DNA from: Acidobacterium capsulatum ATCC 51196
Lineage (GTDB): Bacteria; Acidobacteriota; Terriglobia; Terriglobales; Acidobacteriaceae
NCBI RefSeq assembly: GCF_000022565.1
Contig: NC_012483.1
Location: forward strand, 1,550,001-1,614,000
Reading direction: 5' to 3'
DNA length: 64,000 bases
The position numbers and the translations under genes are program-made. Shown here piece after piece: positions 7,415 to 16,355 of the stretch. Each line of letters begins with the position of its first letter. Position 1 is the first letter of the stretch. The notes beneath the pieces were generated by a model, which saw nothing but the letters and a program-made list of their open reading frames with translations, ran no database searches and had not been told where the DNA came from.

Positions 7415-9034
7415 TTATGTAGTGCTTTTGCCCGCACCAGGCGTCGCGATGATCTGTGGAAAGCCGAGCTTGAGCGCGCGCAGACTGGCGGCGATGAGCA
7501 GGCAGCCAGCGGCGACCGTGGCAATCAGGGTGAAGCTGTCAGCCAACGATAAGGTGAACGCTTGCTGGCGCACGCTGACAACGAGAAGTTCCACGGAGCG
7601 TCCGGCGAGCGCATTCTGTGTGAGCGCGCGACTTTGCATGACCGGGAGCAGGGCACGCTCGCGAGCGAGCAGTGGAGCAGAGCCGCCCTGTACGCCCGAC
7701 GCCAGCAGGTTGTAATGAAAGACCTCGCGGACATGCAGAAAGTGACGGATGAAGGTAGCGCCAACCTCGCCGCCAAAGAGACGGATGGTTTGAAAGAACC
7801 CGGCAAAGGTGAGCACATCAGCAGGCTTATTGAGCGAGCCTGAATTGAGAATGTCAAGAATAATGGCGCCCACCATGCTGTTGAACGCAAGACCTTCGCC
7901 CATGGCAAGCACAAGTTGGCTCACGGTGAAGGTATTGCCGGCCCATGCGGTGGTGAGGTGCGAATCCATCAGGGAGCCGAGAGCGATAAGAGAGAACCCA
8001 GCGGCCAGCACCAGCCGGGTATCCACTTTGCCGAGCAGATAGACCGCGAAGATACCCGCGAGAAATTGAGGAATCGCAAGCCAGAGCAGCACGGGGCCCA
8101 CCTGATCAGGCCGGTAGCCCTTGATTGCGCTGAGATAGCCTGGAACCAGCACAACGGAAGCAAGCAGCACGAAGCGGAACACCATCACCGTCAAGCCGAG
8201 CAGCAGCGTGTTGCGCCGGCGCAGAAATGGAAAATTGACGAGTGGATGTGGCTGGCAGAAGTGACGAACGACCGCAGCAAGAATCAGAAACGATCCTGAC
8301 AACGCCATGGCGGCAAAGGTGCCGGAGTGCCACCAGTCGAGCCTTTGACCCTGATCCAGCGCGCCAAAGACGAGAGCAGCCCCAAGACTGGCATAGAGAA
8401 ATCCGCGCCAGCTTATACGTGGCTGCCTAGGAGCGGAGCGAGGAATGGGCTGCGTGGGAATGCCTGACTGCACCAGCCACACCATAAAGGGCGTCGCGGC
8501 TGTGATGCTCCAGAAGAGCCAGCACCATGAAAGATCGCGCATGACCCATGCCTCATAGGAATCCGCGACGTGCGTGGTGACCACGATGTCGATGGCGTAG
8601 GCCGCGATGCCGTAGAGCATATATTTCTGCGGCAGATTGCGCAGGATGAATGAGAGCGTCAGCGGATAGAAAGATCCGGCGGTAAGGCCCGCGATAGCCA
8701 GCAACGTGATCAGCCATGAGAGGTGACCGGCAAAGGGCATGAAAAATGTAGCCAGCGTGAAGATACAGGCGCACCAGAGCAAAACACGGCGCGGCCCCAG
8801 AACGCCGCCCAGATAAACCGAGAAAGGACCGATGAACATCATGCCCATGTTGTAGGCCGTGCCGAGCCACGAAGAAGCATCTGCGCTGAGTCCGAGCGGC
8901 CCGCGCAGATCGGCCGTGCCCACGCTCAGCAGTCGGCCAAAGAATGTCGCAAGCGAAGCACCCAGCAGGACGGCAAAGATACCCAGAACAGGACGAATCT
9001 GTTTTGCGGGCATGCTGCTTTGATTAGCGGCCAT
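7415..9034 (-). CDS. MFS multidrug transporter, DHA2 (EmrB) family
   Basis: The 539-residue integral membrane protein has the 14-helix layout of the DHA2 drug:proton antiporters: PVLGIFAVLLGASLATF at the start, the LGTAYNMGMMFIGPFSVYLGGVLGPRR motif region between helices 2 and 3, and a polar last loop before the final helix (SLADSFTLIATVAAGCLLIA). It would exchange protons for lipophilic compounds and push them through the adaptor and TolC-like partners on either side. It is the middle gene of a tight three-gene operon. Substrate cannot be told from sequence. MAANQ is used as the start; a second methionine seven residues later is possible. Confidence 0.88.
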   Translation of the reverse strand: MAANQSSMPAKQIRPVLGIFAVLLGASLATFFGRLLSVGTADLRGPLGLSADASSWLGTAYNMGMMFIGPFSVYLGGVLGPRRVLLWCACIFTLATFFMPFAGHLSWLITLLAIAGLTAGSFYPLTLSFILRNLPQKYMLYGIAAYAIDIVVTTHVADSYEAWVMRDLSWCWLFWSITAATPFMVWLVQSGIPTQPIPRSAPRQPRISWRGFLYASLGAALVFGALDQGQRLDWWHSGTFAAMALSGSFLILAAVVRHFCQPHPLVNFPFLRRRNTLLLGLTVMVFRFVLLASVVLVPGYLSAIKGYRPDQVGPVLLWLAIPQFLAGIFAVYLLGKVDTRLVLAAGFSLIALGSLMDSHLTTAWAGNTFTVSQLVLAMGEGLAFNSMVGAIILDILNSGSLNKPADVLTFAGFFQTIRLFGGEVGATFIRHFLHVREVFHYNLLASGVQGGSAPLLARERALLPVMQSRALTQNALAGRSVELLVVSVRQQAFTLSLADSFTLIATVAAGCLLIAASLRALKLGFPQIIATPGAGKSTT

Positions 9035-9043
9035 CGCGATTTG

Positions 9044-10195
9044 CTAGTTGCTCGTGGCAGCAGTTTGCGCTGCCCGCTGCACGTCATTGGTATGAATGGC
9101 AACCTCGGCCGAAAGGCCCGGCCGCAGCAGGTCGCCCGGCGGCAGATCATCAAGAACAATCTTGACCGGAATGCGCTGTACCACCTTAGTGAAATTGCCC
9201 GTTGCATTGTCAGGGGGCAGCAAGGCCGTGGCCGCGCCACTGGCCGGGGCAATCTCCTGCACATGGCCGTGAAAGGTCCGCCCCGGAAATGCATCGATAT
9301 GAACATCAGCCCGATCGCTCACACGGATGCGCCGCAACTGCGTCTCCTGGTAGTTGGCCTCGACCCAGGGATCGTGCGGCACGAAGTCGACAACCTCGAC
9401 GCCCGCACCGATCAATTGACCAGGATGCACCTGAAGCTTGCCGATGCGGCCCGAGGCAGGAGCGCTGATGGTGGCGTAACTAAGATTGACCTGCGCCACG
9501 ATAAGCTGGGCTTTTTTCGCTGCGATTTGCGCTTCGAGGGCGCGGTCCTTAGCGTTTAGTCCGGCACGCTGTTCAAGTGCCGCTGCCCGGGCAGTCTCGC
9601 CGCTGGCGATAGCAGCCTGTGCCTGCGCGGCTTGCGCCTGTTTGGCCTGCAGTGCGGCCTGTGTGGACTCACGCGCCGCGAGCGCATGATCATACTGCTC
9701 TTGCGTAGCGGCCTGATTTGCATAAAGCGCATGCACACGGCGGTATTCGCTGGCGGCATCGTCAGCCTGAGCTTGTGCGGCGGCGATCGCATCCTGCGCG
9801 GCCCGCGCGGCGGCTTGCGCCTGCGCAATGCCGGATGCGGCGCTTTGCACTTGTGCATCCGCGGCGTGCTTTGCGGCCTGATTCGCGGCAAGCTCGGCCT
9901 GCGCCGCGGCAATGGCAGCCTGCGCTTCACTCACCACAGCCTGATAATCCGCATCGTCGAGCACGATCAGCGGCTCACCCGCACGCACCCCTTGATAGTC
10001 ATGCACGTCAACAGCCTTTACCGTTCCGCTGATGCGGGTGCTCAGTGGAATCTGATTGGCTGTAACGTAAGCATCGTCGGTCTTTTGCACCACGGCGTCG
10101 CTCTGCCACGAGGTCCAATGGCCTCGAATGGCGAGAATCAGAAATGCCGCAGTGGCCAACACAGCCACAGGGATGACGAAAGACCACTTCTTCAC
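9044..10195 (-). CDS. HlyD/EmrA-family membrane fusion protein
   Basis: This 383-residue periplasmic adaptor has one N-terminal membrane anchor (WSFVIPVAVLATAAFLILAI) and the first biotinyl-lipoyl half TDDAYVTANQIPLSTRISGTV. A long alanine/glutamine-rich coiled-coil hairpin follows (about residues 85-210), then the second lipoyl half LSYATISAPASGRIGKLQV and a beta-barrel part. It bridges the MFS pump and the outer-membrane channel encoded downstream. I choose a GTG start at 10193-10195 because GGAGGG lies about nine bases ahead; the frame is open further upstream but those residues look unlike protein. It is the first gene of the efflux operon, and no regulator gene is adjacent. Confidence 0.88.
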   Translation of the reverse strand: MKKWSFVIPVAVLATAAFLILAIRGHWTSWQSDAVVQKTDDAYVTANQIPLSTRISGTVKAVDVHDYQGVRAGEPLIVLDDADYQAVVSEAQAAIAAAQAELAANQAAKHAADAQVQSAASGIAQAQAAARAAQDAIAAAQAQADDAASEYRRVHALYANQAATQEQYDHALAARESTQAALQAKQAQAAQAQAAIASGETARAAALEQRAGLNAKDRALEAQIAAKKAQLIVAQVNLSYATISAPASGRIGKLQVHPGQLIGAGVEVVDFVPHDPWVEANYQETQLRRIRVSDRADVHIDAFPGRTFHGHVQEIAPASGAATALLPPDNATGNFTKVVQRIPVKIVLDDLPPGDLLRPGLSAEVAIHTNDVQRAAQTAATSN

Positions 10196-10373
10196 CAGAC
10201 GCACTCCCTCCTGCCCACGAGACGGCAGCAGAAAACGAAAACAATTTGGATACCAACAAGGTGTTGAACCGGTCGGAGGTGGAGGATTCAACGTCTCGAT
10301 AGGAACATTTCCGGCATCCGCACAGAAAGTGAGGGGCCGTCATCTCACGGTGAGCAGGCCACCATGCGCGGAG

Positions 10374-12153
10374 TCAGAAGGGATAGACGGCGCTTTGAAT
10401 TCTCTTGAACGCTGGATCGTCACGAATGTCATCGAAGAGAGGGTCAGCCACAATCCAGGGCAGCTCCGGCTCCCGCTGAAGGAATGAGGACTGCAGAAGA
10501 TCCAATGCCTGCGCCGGCTGATGCATGGCGAGAGACAGGCGAGCCCTGCGGAAATGACTGAGATGCGCAGCCAAGTCCAGCAGGCGGGCTTGCTCAATCA
10601 GCAGTCTGGCCGGCTCCTCTTGCTGGCATAAGGCGTACAACTCTGCAATAGCTGCCCGATAGGCTGGAGCCGCTCCCGACTGGCTCACAAAACGATCCGC
10701 CATGGTAAGGGCTTCCTCGGTGTTCCCGGTCTGGACATGTTGCAACGCAAGGAAATAGGCAGGTTCAATGGAAAGCTCACCATAGCGGGCCATCTCGCCG
10801 TAGTAGCTGTTGGCCTCAGCATGCCAGCGGCTGCAGTAGAAAAAACGCCCCATGGAAACCTTCTGCCGCATGGAAAAAGGGTCTATTCTCTGAGCGGACT
10901 GAAGATGCTCCCACGCCTCGTGCAGTTTTCCCGTCATGAGTAAAAAACATGCCGAACTGCCGATGTATGGAATGCTGATTCCCAAGCCGCAAGGCCGTGC
11001 GGAAGCTCTCTTCCGCAGCCGCCCACTTCCATTCCTGCGCGAGAGCAAGCCCTAACACGGAGTGCGCTTCGGGCTGCTCAGGAGATTGAAGAACTGCCTG
11101 GCGAGCGACAAGAACAGCACGGCTCACATGTTTCTCGGCAGTGTGCATCCCCCGCTGGGCGAGTCCCACACAGCATTGCACAATGCCGCAGTCAATGCGG
11201 GTATAGCCCGGTGCTTTGCTTTGTAGCTTTTCAAAGAGATGCAGCGCTTTGCTGATGGAGGTGAGAGTGCTTTCTTCAAGCAATGCCTCTGCTGCCAGCA
11301 CTTCTGTATAGAGCTTGAGCAGGGCTTCGGTTGGAGTCCCTGAAAACTGCTGGACGATCATTTCACGCGGCGAGATGCGGCTCAGCAGTGCCGCTGCAAT
11401 TGCCTCCTGCATTTTCAGCAGAGCACCGCGTTCCATCACCGCATCGTAACGCTGCGACCATAGCATTAAACCGCTTGCTGATGTCAGACGAATGATGACC
11501 CGCAGTACATCCTGCTCCCGCCGCACGGTTCCACTAATGATCACCTGCGCCTGCGGATGCTGATTTCCGGTGTTACCAGTCACTCCTCCAGGGGCGGCAA
11601 CTGCCCTGACCCCTTGCAGCTCATTGATGCGATGCAGAATCTCCTCAGCCAATCCAAAGGCGAAGGAAGAAGCCTCCCGTTCTTCAGCCGGCGCGGAGAG
11701 AGGTGCCACGCTCACCCAGACGCCGTCCCCCTGCACCCATAGGTCACTGGCCAAATACTCCCTCGGGGCGGCAGAAGATGAAACAAGACCCTCCACACTT
11801 TGACGCCATCGGATGATTGGGACATAGCTACCGGAGCGGAAGAACATGACGACATCATCCAGCTTGCCTTCGTCTTCGTAGTATTCCTTGAGCTTCTTGC
11901 GCAAACGGCGAGCTTCCGTTCGCACAATCGTGTCCTGACTGGGATCAAAGTCGCTTCTGCGGCCGTAGGCATGAGTTCCAATGGTGTATTCCTTCAGCAC
12001 ATCGGCGTTCCCCTCGACCGTTTGCTCGACGGTGTAGCGAAGGAACTGGGAAAGCCGGTTCGAACTGGCAAATGCGCGGCTCTTGAGTACGCGTTCCAGA
12101 GCGCGGAGAGCCTCTGGCCCGGGGACGGCACCGTCTTGATCGAAGCGGGTCAT
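10374..12153 (-). pseudogene. TPR sensor-like protein interrupted by a one-base frameshift
   Basis: Two overlapping minus frames make one protein of about 590 residues. The first (from 12153) begins with a conserved domain, ALERVLKSRAFASSNRLSQFL, EYTIGTHAYGR, TEARRLRKKLKEYY and FRSGSYVPII, shared with the protein at 27048. A TolB/FlgO-like domain follows (VIISGTVRREQDVLRVIIRL) and then TPRs. At a run of six T near 10946 the frame is lost after RQFGMFF, while the next frame continues smoothly as LLMTGKLHEAWEHLQSAQR to the stop at 10374. Removing one T restores GMFLLMTGKL. It may be a real mutation, ribosomal slippage or a sequencing error. Probable role: signalling or regulation, unproven. Confidence 0.75.
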
Positions 12154-12311
12154 CTTAATATTTCAGGAAACCTCAGACGCGGTGTAGTGATGTCATTGTA
12201 CGGGCAGTCTACCGACCTGATTCCAGAGTGTGATCACGGTTATCTCACTCCAATCTATCGAATGTGCGCCCTATCCTCAGAATGCCTGTTGACCGAGTAA
12301 GGGACCTAACT

Positions 12312-12707
12312 ATGACTAACCGTGCAGCCGTTCCAACGCTGGCTCTTGTACCGCCCGGAATGCAAACCTTAATGGAAGAACTGCAACTAGCCGTGCCAAC
12401 GGGACTGAAGAAATGCGCCACCGTCGAAGAAATTGTTCACGGCAAGCCGGAAAGTTTCTATGCTGTGGCCCTGATTCCATCTGGCAGCCTTCCACCCGAG
12501 CAATGGTGGAACCTCTGGGGATATCTGCAGGCTATGGAGCCGCGCCCTTCGGTACTTGTCTACGCGATCAGAAGTGATTTCGAGATGTGGACGTCGGTGC
12601 TCGATGCGGGCGGCTTCGACGTGATCGTAGCGCCCTTTACCAAGGAGAAATTGCGGGCGGCTATCTCCGCAGCCATTGGAGATTTCTATGGCAGGCACAA
12701 AATTTGA
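12312..12707 (+). CDS. Degenerate response-regulator receiver protein
   Basis: A 131-residue stand-alone protein with the alternating strand/helix pattern of a CheY-like receiver: LALVPPG, FYAVALIP, SVLVYAI and FDVIVAPFTKEKLRAAISAAI. The position of the phosphorylated aspartate holds a proline/serine (LIPSGS). The conserved lysine before PF is an alanine, and the acidic pair near the N-terminus is absent. It therefore should not be phosphorylated in the usual way and may act as a pseudo-receiver or partner-binding module. AAGGGA lies upstream of the ATG at 12312, which is preferred over an upstream one. It is divergent from the TPR gene and convergent with the ECF sigma gene. Confidence 0.6.
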   Translation: MTNRAAVPTLALVPPGMQTLMEELQLAVPTGLKKCATVEEIVHGKPESFYAVALIPSGSLPPEQWWNLWGYLQAMEPRPSVLVYAIRSDFEMWTSVLDAGGFDVIVAPFTKEKLRAAISAAIGDFYGRHKI

Positions 12708-12728
12708 TCCGGGGAGTAAAACCTTTCC

Positions 12729-13418
12729 TTACCGGCTCTTGCAGCGTTCCGAGGCCGGATCGAAAGCATAGCTGAGCCTGCGTTGCAGGGTTTGCCGCGC
12801 TCGCATCAGACGGCTCTTGAATGCCGGCACGGATATGCCCAGCGCCCGGGCCGCCTCCGATGACGTGAGTTCGTCCACATGACGCAGCTCAAATGCGGCG
12901 CGCAATGCCGGTGAGAGCCTCTCAAGAGCCGTCTGTAGCTTGCCGCTCATTTCGCGCCGATAGCAGTGCTGCTCGGGATTCGGACGCAGGTCTGCCGGGT
13001 CAAAGAAGGTCTCCCCATCCTCTGCCTCAAACGCCAATGGGATAACACGCCCGGTCTTGCGCTTGCGAAGAATCATCAGGGCGTGATTGATCGTGATGCG
13101 TGTCAGCCAGGTGCGCAACTGTGCATCCCCATGGAATTGATTGAGCTTCTGATACGCACTCCACACCGATTCCTGCACAGCCTCTTCGGCATCTTCGTGA
13201 TGCTCAGTCACACGCAACGCCGCGCGGTGCATGTGCTGTCTATGCAGATGAACTAACGACTCAAACGAAGACACATCTCCGCGCCTCGCACGGCAGAGCA
13301 ACACCTCCTCTGTAACATCGCCCGAGGGAGCAGATTCCGAAGAGAACTGCGATCGTGTGTTCGTGGCAGAGCTAAGGGAATCAGAGGAAGACAGCCGGAT
13401 TGTATTCTCATGATTCAT
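12729..13418 (-). CDS. ECF RNA polymerase sigma factor (sigma-70 family)
   Basis: About 229 residues. Region 2 runs from FESLVHLHRQHMHRAALRV through EDAEEAVQESVWSAYQKL and LRTWLTRITINHALMILRK. Region 4 is LERLSPALRAAFELRHVDEL followed by the helix-turn-helix SEAARALGISVPAFKSRLMRARQTLQRRL. Such factors direct RNA polymerase to a small regulon and are usually held by an anti-sigma factor, but none lies next door. The N-terminal 60 residues are serine-rich and unconserved. The start is unsure: a GTG at 13484 or the ATG at 13418 used here. The downstream neighbour is the degenerate receiver protein, pointing the other way. Confidence 0.85.
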   Translation of the reverse strand: MNHENTIRLSSSDSLSSATNTRSQFSSESAPSGDVTEEVLLCRARRGDVSSFESLVHLHRQHMHRAALRVTEHHEDAEEAVQESVWSAYQKLNQFHGDAQLRTWLTRITINHALMILRKRKTGRVIPLAFEAEDGETFFDPADLRPNPEQHCYRREMSGKLQTALERLSPALRAAFELRHVDELTSSEAARALGISVPAFKSRLMRARQTLQRRLSYAFDPASERCKSR

Positions 13419-13638
13419 GCAGAATGCTGGCGCCTGAGCCTTTCTCTGCTGCCCATCGGCAGCGGATATGGAATCTCGCGACACGGGTGTAGATGTAGTT
13501 AAGCCTCTTTTGCAGAGCTAGCAAAAGTGTTCTCACCGTGAGGTTGCGGAGAGCGACGCCTTTGCGTCCTGCATCTCTTCCCGCGCAATGAAACTGCCCA
13601 TGTGGAACGCGACCACCTGCGGAGTCCCGGCGAGAGCG

Positions 13639-14910
13639 TCAATCTTTGGCGTGATGCCTGACGATCAGCCGTGAGCCACGTTGAGCGGTGAGAAAGGTCC
13701 ACATCCATTGCACGCTGACGCTCAGCCGCAGGTTGTTGCCAGCCAGGAATCGCAGATGCACGGCAGCCCATATCCACCAGGCCCAGAAGCCGCTCAGTTT
13801 AATCTTGTCCGACTGCAGCACCGCAAATCCCCTACCCGCGACAGCGAGATTGCCTTTGTCAAGATAGCGGAACATAGGCGCAAATGGAGCATCTTCGACA
13901 CGCGCCGCTATCACTCTCGCCGCGTATTGCCCTTGCTGGATGGCGACCTGTGCCACGCCCGGTAACGGATGGCCATTCTGCTCAAAGTGAGCCGTGTCCC
14001 CCACCACAAAGACCTCGGGAAGGTTCGGGACGGAGAGATCTCGATGTACGAGGACCCTGCCGGACTTGTCCGTTTCGGCCTTCAACCAATCACCAGCGGG
14101 GGATGGCGCCACACCCGCGGCCCAAATCACAGTTCTCGCGGCGATGTGCTGCCCATGGATGGTGACCCCGGTATCATCGATCTCTTCCACTGTTTGCCCG
14201 AGCATCAGTTCCACTCCCAGACTTTGCAGACGCCTCTGCGCTGCCATGGAAAGCCTGGGATCAAAATTGTCGAGAACGCGATCCGACCTCTCCACCAGAA
14301 TGATTCTTGCCATGGCCGGGTCCATGCGGCGGAAGTCGCTTTTTAACGTGCTCTGGATGAGCACTGCGATAGCGCTGGCCATCTCCACACCGGTGGGTCC
14401 GGCCCCCACAAGCACAAAGGTAAGCAGAGACTGTCTCTGTTCCAGATCCTCCGCAAACTCAGCCATTTCAAAGACGCTGAGAATTCTGTTGCGCAGCGCA
14501 ACGGCATCGGCCAGAGTTTTCAACCCGAACGTGTAGCGCTCAAAATCACAATGCCCGAAGTAAGCGTCGCGAGCGCCTGTTGCAAGCACGAGAAAGTCAT
14601 AACGTATGGGGACGCTCTTGCTGTCATTGATATCGGCGAGAACTGCCTTCGCTTCGGTATCAATCCCTACTACATTTCCTAGAATGACCGTAGCATTCTT
14701 CTGATCGTGCAGCACGCTTCGAATCGGTGTGGCGATCTGTCCTGGAGCAAGCACAGCCGTCGCCACCTGATACAGCAGAGGTTGAAAGAGATGATGATTG
14801 GAACGATCCACAAGAACCACTTGCACGGGCGCATCCTTCAGCGCTTTCGCTGCCGCAAGCCCGCCGAACCCGCCACCGACAATCACCACCACCGGACCAC
14901 TCTTCATCAT
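13639..14910 (-). CDS. ndh: Type II NADH dehydrogenase-like FAD oxidoreductase
   Basis: The 423-residue enzyme has an FAD-binding Rossmann motif at the start (VVVIVGGGFGGLAAAKAL), the NDH-2 signature NHHLFQPLLYQVATAVL, a second Rossmann motif for NAD(P)H (FVLVGAGPTGVEMASAIA) and the second FAD contact PEVFVVGDTAHFEQNG with VAQVAIQQGQYAAR. The C-terminal helices (WWIWAAVHLRFL) dock on the membrane. It oxidises NADH and reduces quinone without pumping protons. The start is MMKSGPVV; an earlier in-frame ATG lies inside the right-pointing IS5 terminal repeat and is not native. An IS5-family copy ends 48 bases upstream, so the native promoter may have been cut off. Confidence 0.9.
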   Translation of the reverse strand: MMKSGPVVVIVGGGFGGLAAAKALKDAPVQVVLVDRSNHHLFQPLLYQVATAVLAPGQIATPIRSVLHDQKNATVILGNVVGIDTEAKAVLADINDSKSVPIRYDFLVLATGARDAYFGHCDFERYTFGLKTLADAVALRNRILSVFEMAEFAEDLEQRQSLLTFVLVGAGPTGVEMASAIAVLIQSTLKSDFRRMDPAMARIILVERSDRVLDNFDPRLSMAAQRRLQSLGVELMLGQTVEEIDDTGVTIHGQHIAARTVIWAAGVAPSPAGDWLKAETDKSGRVLVHRDLSVPNLPEVFVVGDTAHFEQNGHPLPGVAQVAIQQGQYAARVIAARVEDAPFAPMFRYLDKGNLAVAGRGFAVLQSDKIKLSGFWAWWIWAAVHLRFLAGNNLRLSVSVQWMWTFLTAQRGSRLIVRHHAKD

Positions 14911-14958
14911 TGATTGCCTCAACCTATCTGCATTACATTGCCTGCTTAATCTCTCTAG

Positions 14959-15816
14959 AATCAGTCTCATAATTCCCTTGGGTTGAGATTTGTTGCATTC
15001 TGGAATTGCTCTGATGTCTCCGCGCGGCTTGGATGGCAGGACGCTGGGAGTTAACCGAAGAACAGTGGTTGTTGGTAGAGCCGGTGTTGCGGCCTGCTTC
15101 GGCAGGTGTGCGGCGGGGCCGTCCCTGGCACGACACGCGGGCCGTGCTGAATGGTGTGTTGTGGGTCTTGGGAACCGGGGCGCAGTGGCGTGAGTTGCCG
15201 GAGAAGTATCCGCCATACCAAACCTGCCACCGCCGTTTCCAGCAGTGGATCCGCGATGGCAAGCTGGTGGAAGCGCTGAGGCTGCTGGCGCGATTGCTGC
15301 ACGAGCAGGGCAAGCTCAACCTGGAGGAAGCGTTCGTGGATGCAACCTTCGCGAGCGCCAAAAAAGGGGCTTCGCCATCGGCCCGACCCGCCGCGGGAAG
15401 GGCACGAAGATCGTCGCTATCGCCGCTGATAACAGTCTTCCACTCGCCGTTACTGTGGAAAGCGCTTCGCCGGCAGAGTGCCATCTCGTCGAAGATGCCC
15501 TTGCCGCCAGCTTCCTCGACGAACTTCCCGCCAGGTTGATCGGCGACAAGGCCTATGACTCGGACGGACTGGACAGAAAACTGGCCGAAGACTATGGAAT
15601 CGAAATGATTGCACCGAACCGTCGCAACCGCTCCAAAACACAGGATGGCCGCCCCTTGCGCCGCTACAGGAAGCGATGGAAGGTCGAAAGGCTCTTCGCA
15701 TGGATGCACAACTTCCGAAGGCTCGTAAACCGATGGGAGTACCACATCGAAAATTACCTCGGAATGGCTCAACTCGCATGCCTCCACATGATGCTCAGAT
15801 ATTTATGAGACCGCTT
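14959..15816 (+). mobile_element. IS5-family insertion sequence (IS427-like), 858 bp
   Basis: Both ends can be read. Fourteen-base inverted repeats of the form AAnCnGTCTCATAA start at 14959 and end at 15816, and each is flanked by CTAG (14955-14958 and 15817-15820), a four-base target duplication matching the YTAR preference of IS5. Length is typical. It sits between the NDH-2 gene and the small membrane-protein gene. The terminal repeats are still similar and the transposase has only the programmed frameshift, so the copy looks recent and possibly active. Confidence 0.88.
15033..15808 (+). CDS. IS5-family transposase made by a -1 frameshift (orfA/orfB)
   Basis: The first frame encodes the DUF4096-type N-terminus WELTEEQWLLVEPVLRP, GVLWVLGTGAQWRELP and LEEAFVDATFASAKKG. 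The second frame takes over at GFAIGPTRRGKGTKI and runs to LACLHMMLRYL. The switch is at CAAAAAAGGGG (six A at 15360-15365); slipping back one base yields AKKRGFAIG. The catalytic triad is the D in FVDATFAS, the D in GDKAYDSDG and the E in KRWKVERLFAW. Fused length is about 258 residues, normal for this group. It mobilises the 858-bp element and no inactivating lesion is seen. Confidence 0.88.
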
Positions 15817-15873
15817 CTAGAGTGGATTCACGATCGCCTCCCATGCATCTATTCGCCAGAAGCAAATGCTGCC

Positions 15874-16341
15874 TCAATGAGGCTTTGCTCTCACAACGCC
15901 CACCCATGCCAGCGTGGCAAGCAAGAGGAAAACTATAAGTTGACAAGCAGCGGCTATCGGTTCTCTTCCCGTCGGCGCGTAATGATGCAGACAAGGCACC
16001 TTTGCGAATAACTGTGTGATCAGAACGAGTCCATTGAGAGCTTCTGCCATGCAGACAGCAGAGATATAAGCCGCTGAATTGTGATTCGTTTGCGCCAGGA
16101 GAGCCACCGCCAGCACGGCCAGGCTGATTATGCCCACAATGATGCCGGGGGTGATGCCATGAAATGGGAATAGAAATCCGGTCACACAGGTTGCAGCAGT
16201 CGCACACAGAAAGATGCTGCTCCAGAAGCGGAAGTGCCGCCCCATCAGGAAACCAAGAATGGAAATGAAGCCGGCTGCAATTCCAGCCAGACTAAGAACA
16301 ACATGCGCGAAGGTAAAGGCCAGCAGTGCTTTCCCGGTCAT
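15874..16341 (-). CDS. Small four-helix membrane protein of unknown function
   Basis: A 155-residue, very hydrophobic protein with four probable membrane helices: LLAFTFAHVVLSLAGIAAGFI, FWSSIFLCATAATCVTGFLF, IIVGIISLAVLAVALLA and IAAACQLIVFLLLATLAWVGVV. I recognise no enzymatic motif; a histidine-rich short loop (CLHHYAPTGREP) lies between helices 3 and 4. The ATG at 16341 is preceded by GGAG at good spacing and comes 14 bases after the upstream unknown gene, so the two are probably co-transcribed with the outer-membrane protein gene at 18140. The role is unknown. Confidence 0.6.
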   Translation of the reverse strand: MTGKALLAFTFAHVVLSLAGIAAGFISILGFLMGRHFRFWSSIFLCATAATCVTGFLFPFHGITPGIIVGIISLAVLAVALLAQTNHNSAAYISAVCMAEALNGLVLITQLFAKVPCLHHYAPTGREPIAAACQLIVFLLLATLAWVGVVRAKPH

Positions 16342-16355
16342 CGTGCGGCTCCAGG

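Noticed and set aside
13500-13650. Short minus frame GTPQVVAFHMGSFIAREEMQ after the NDH-2 stop
   Set aside because: It reads protein-like but overlaps the NDH-2 end in another frame, has no start or ribosome-binding site of its own, and is too short to call.
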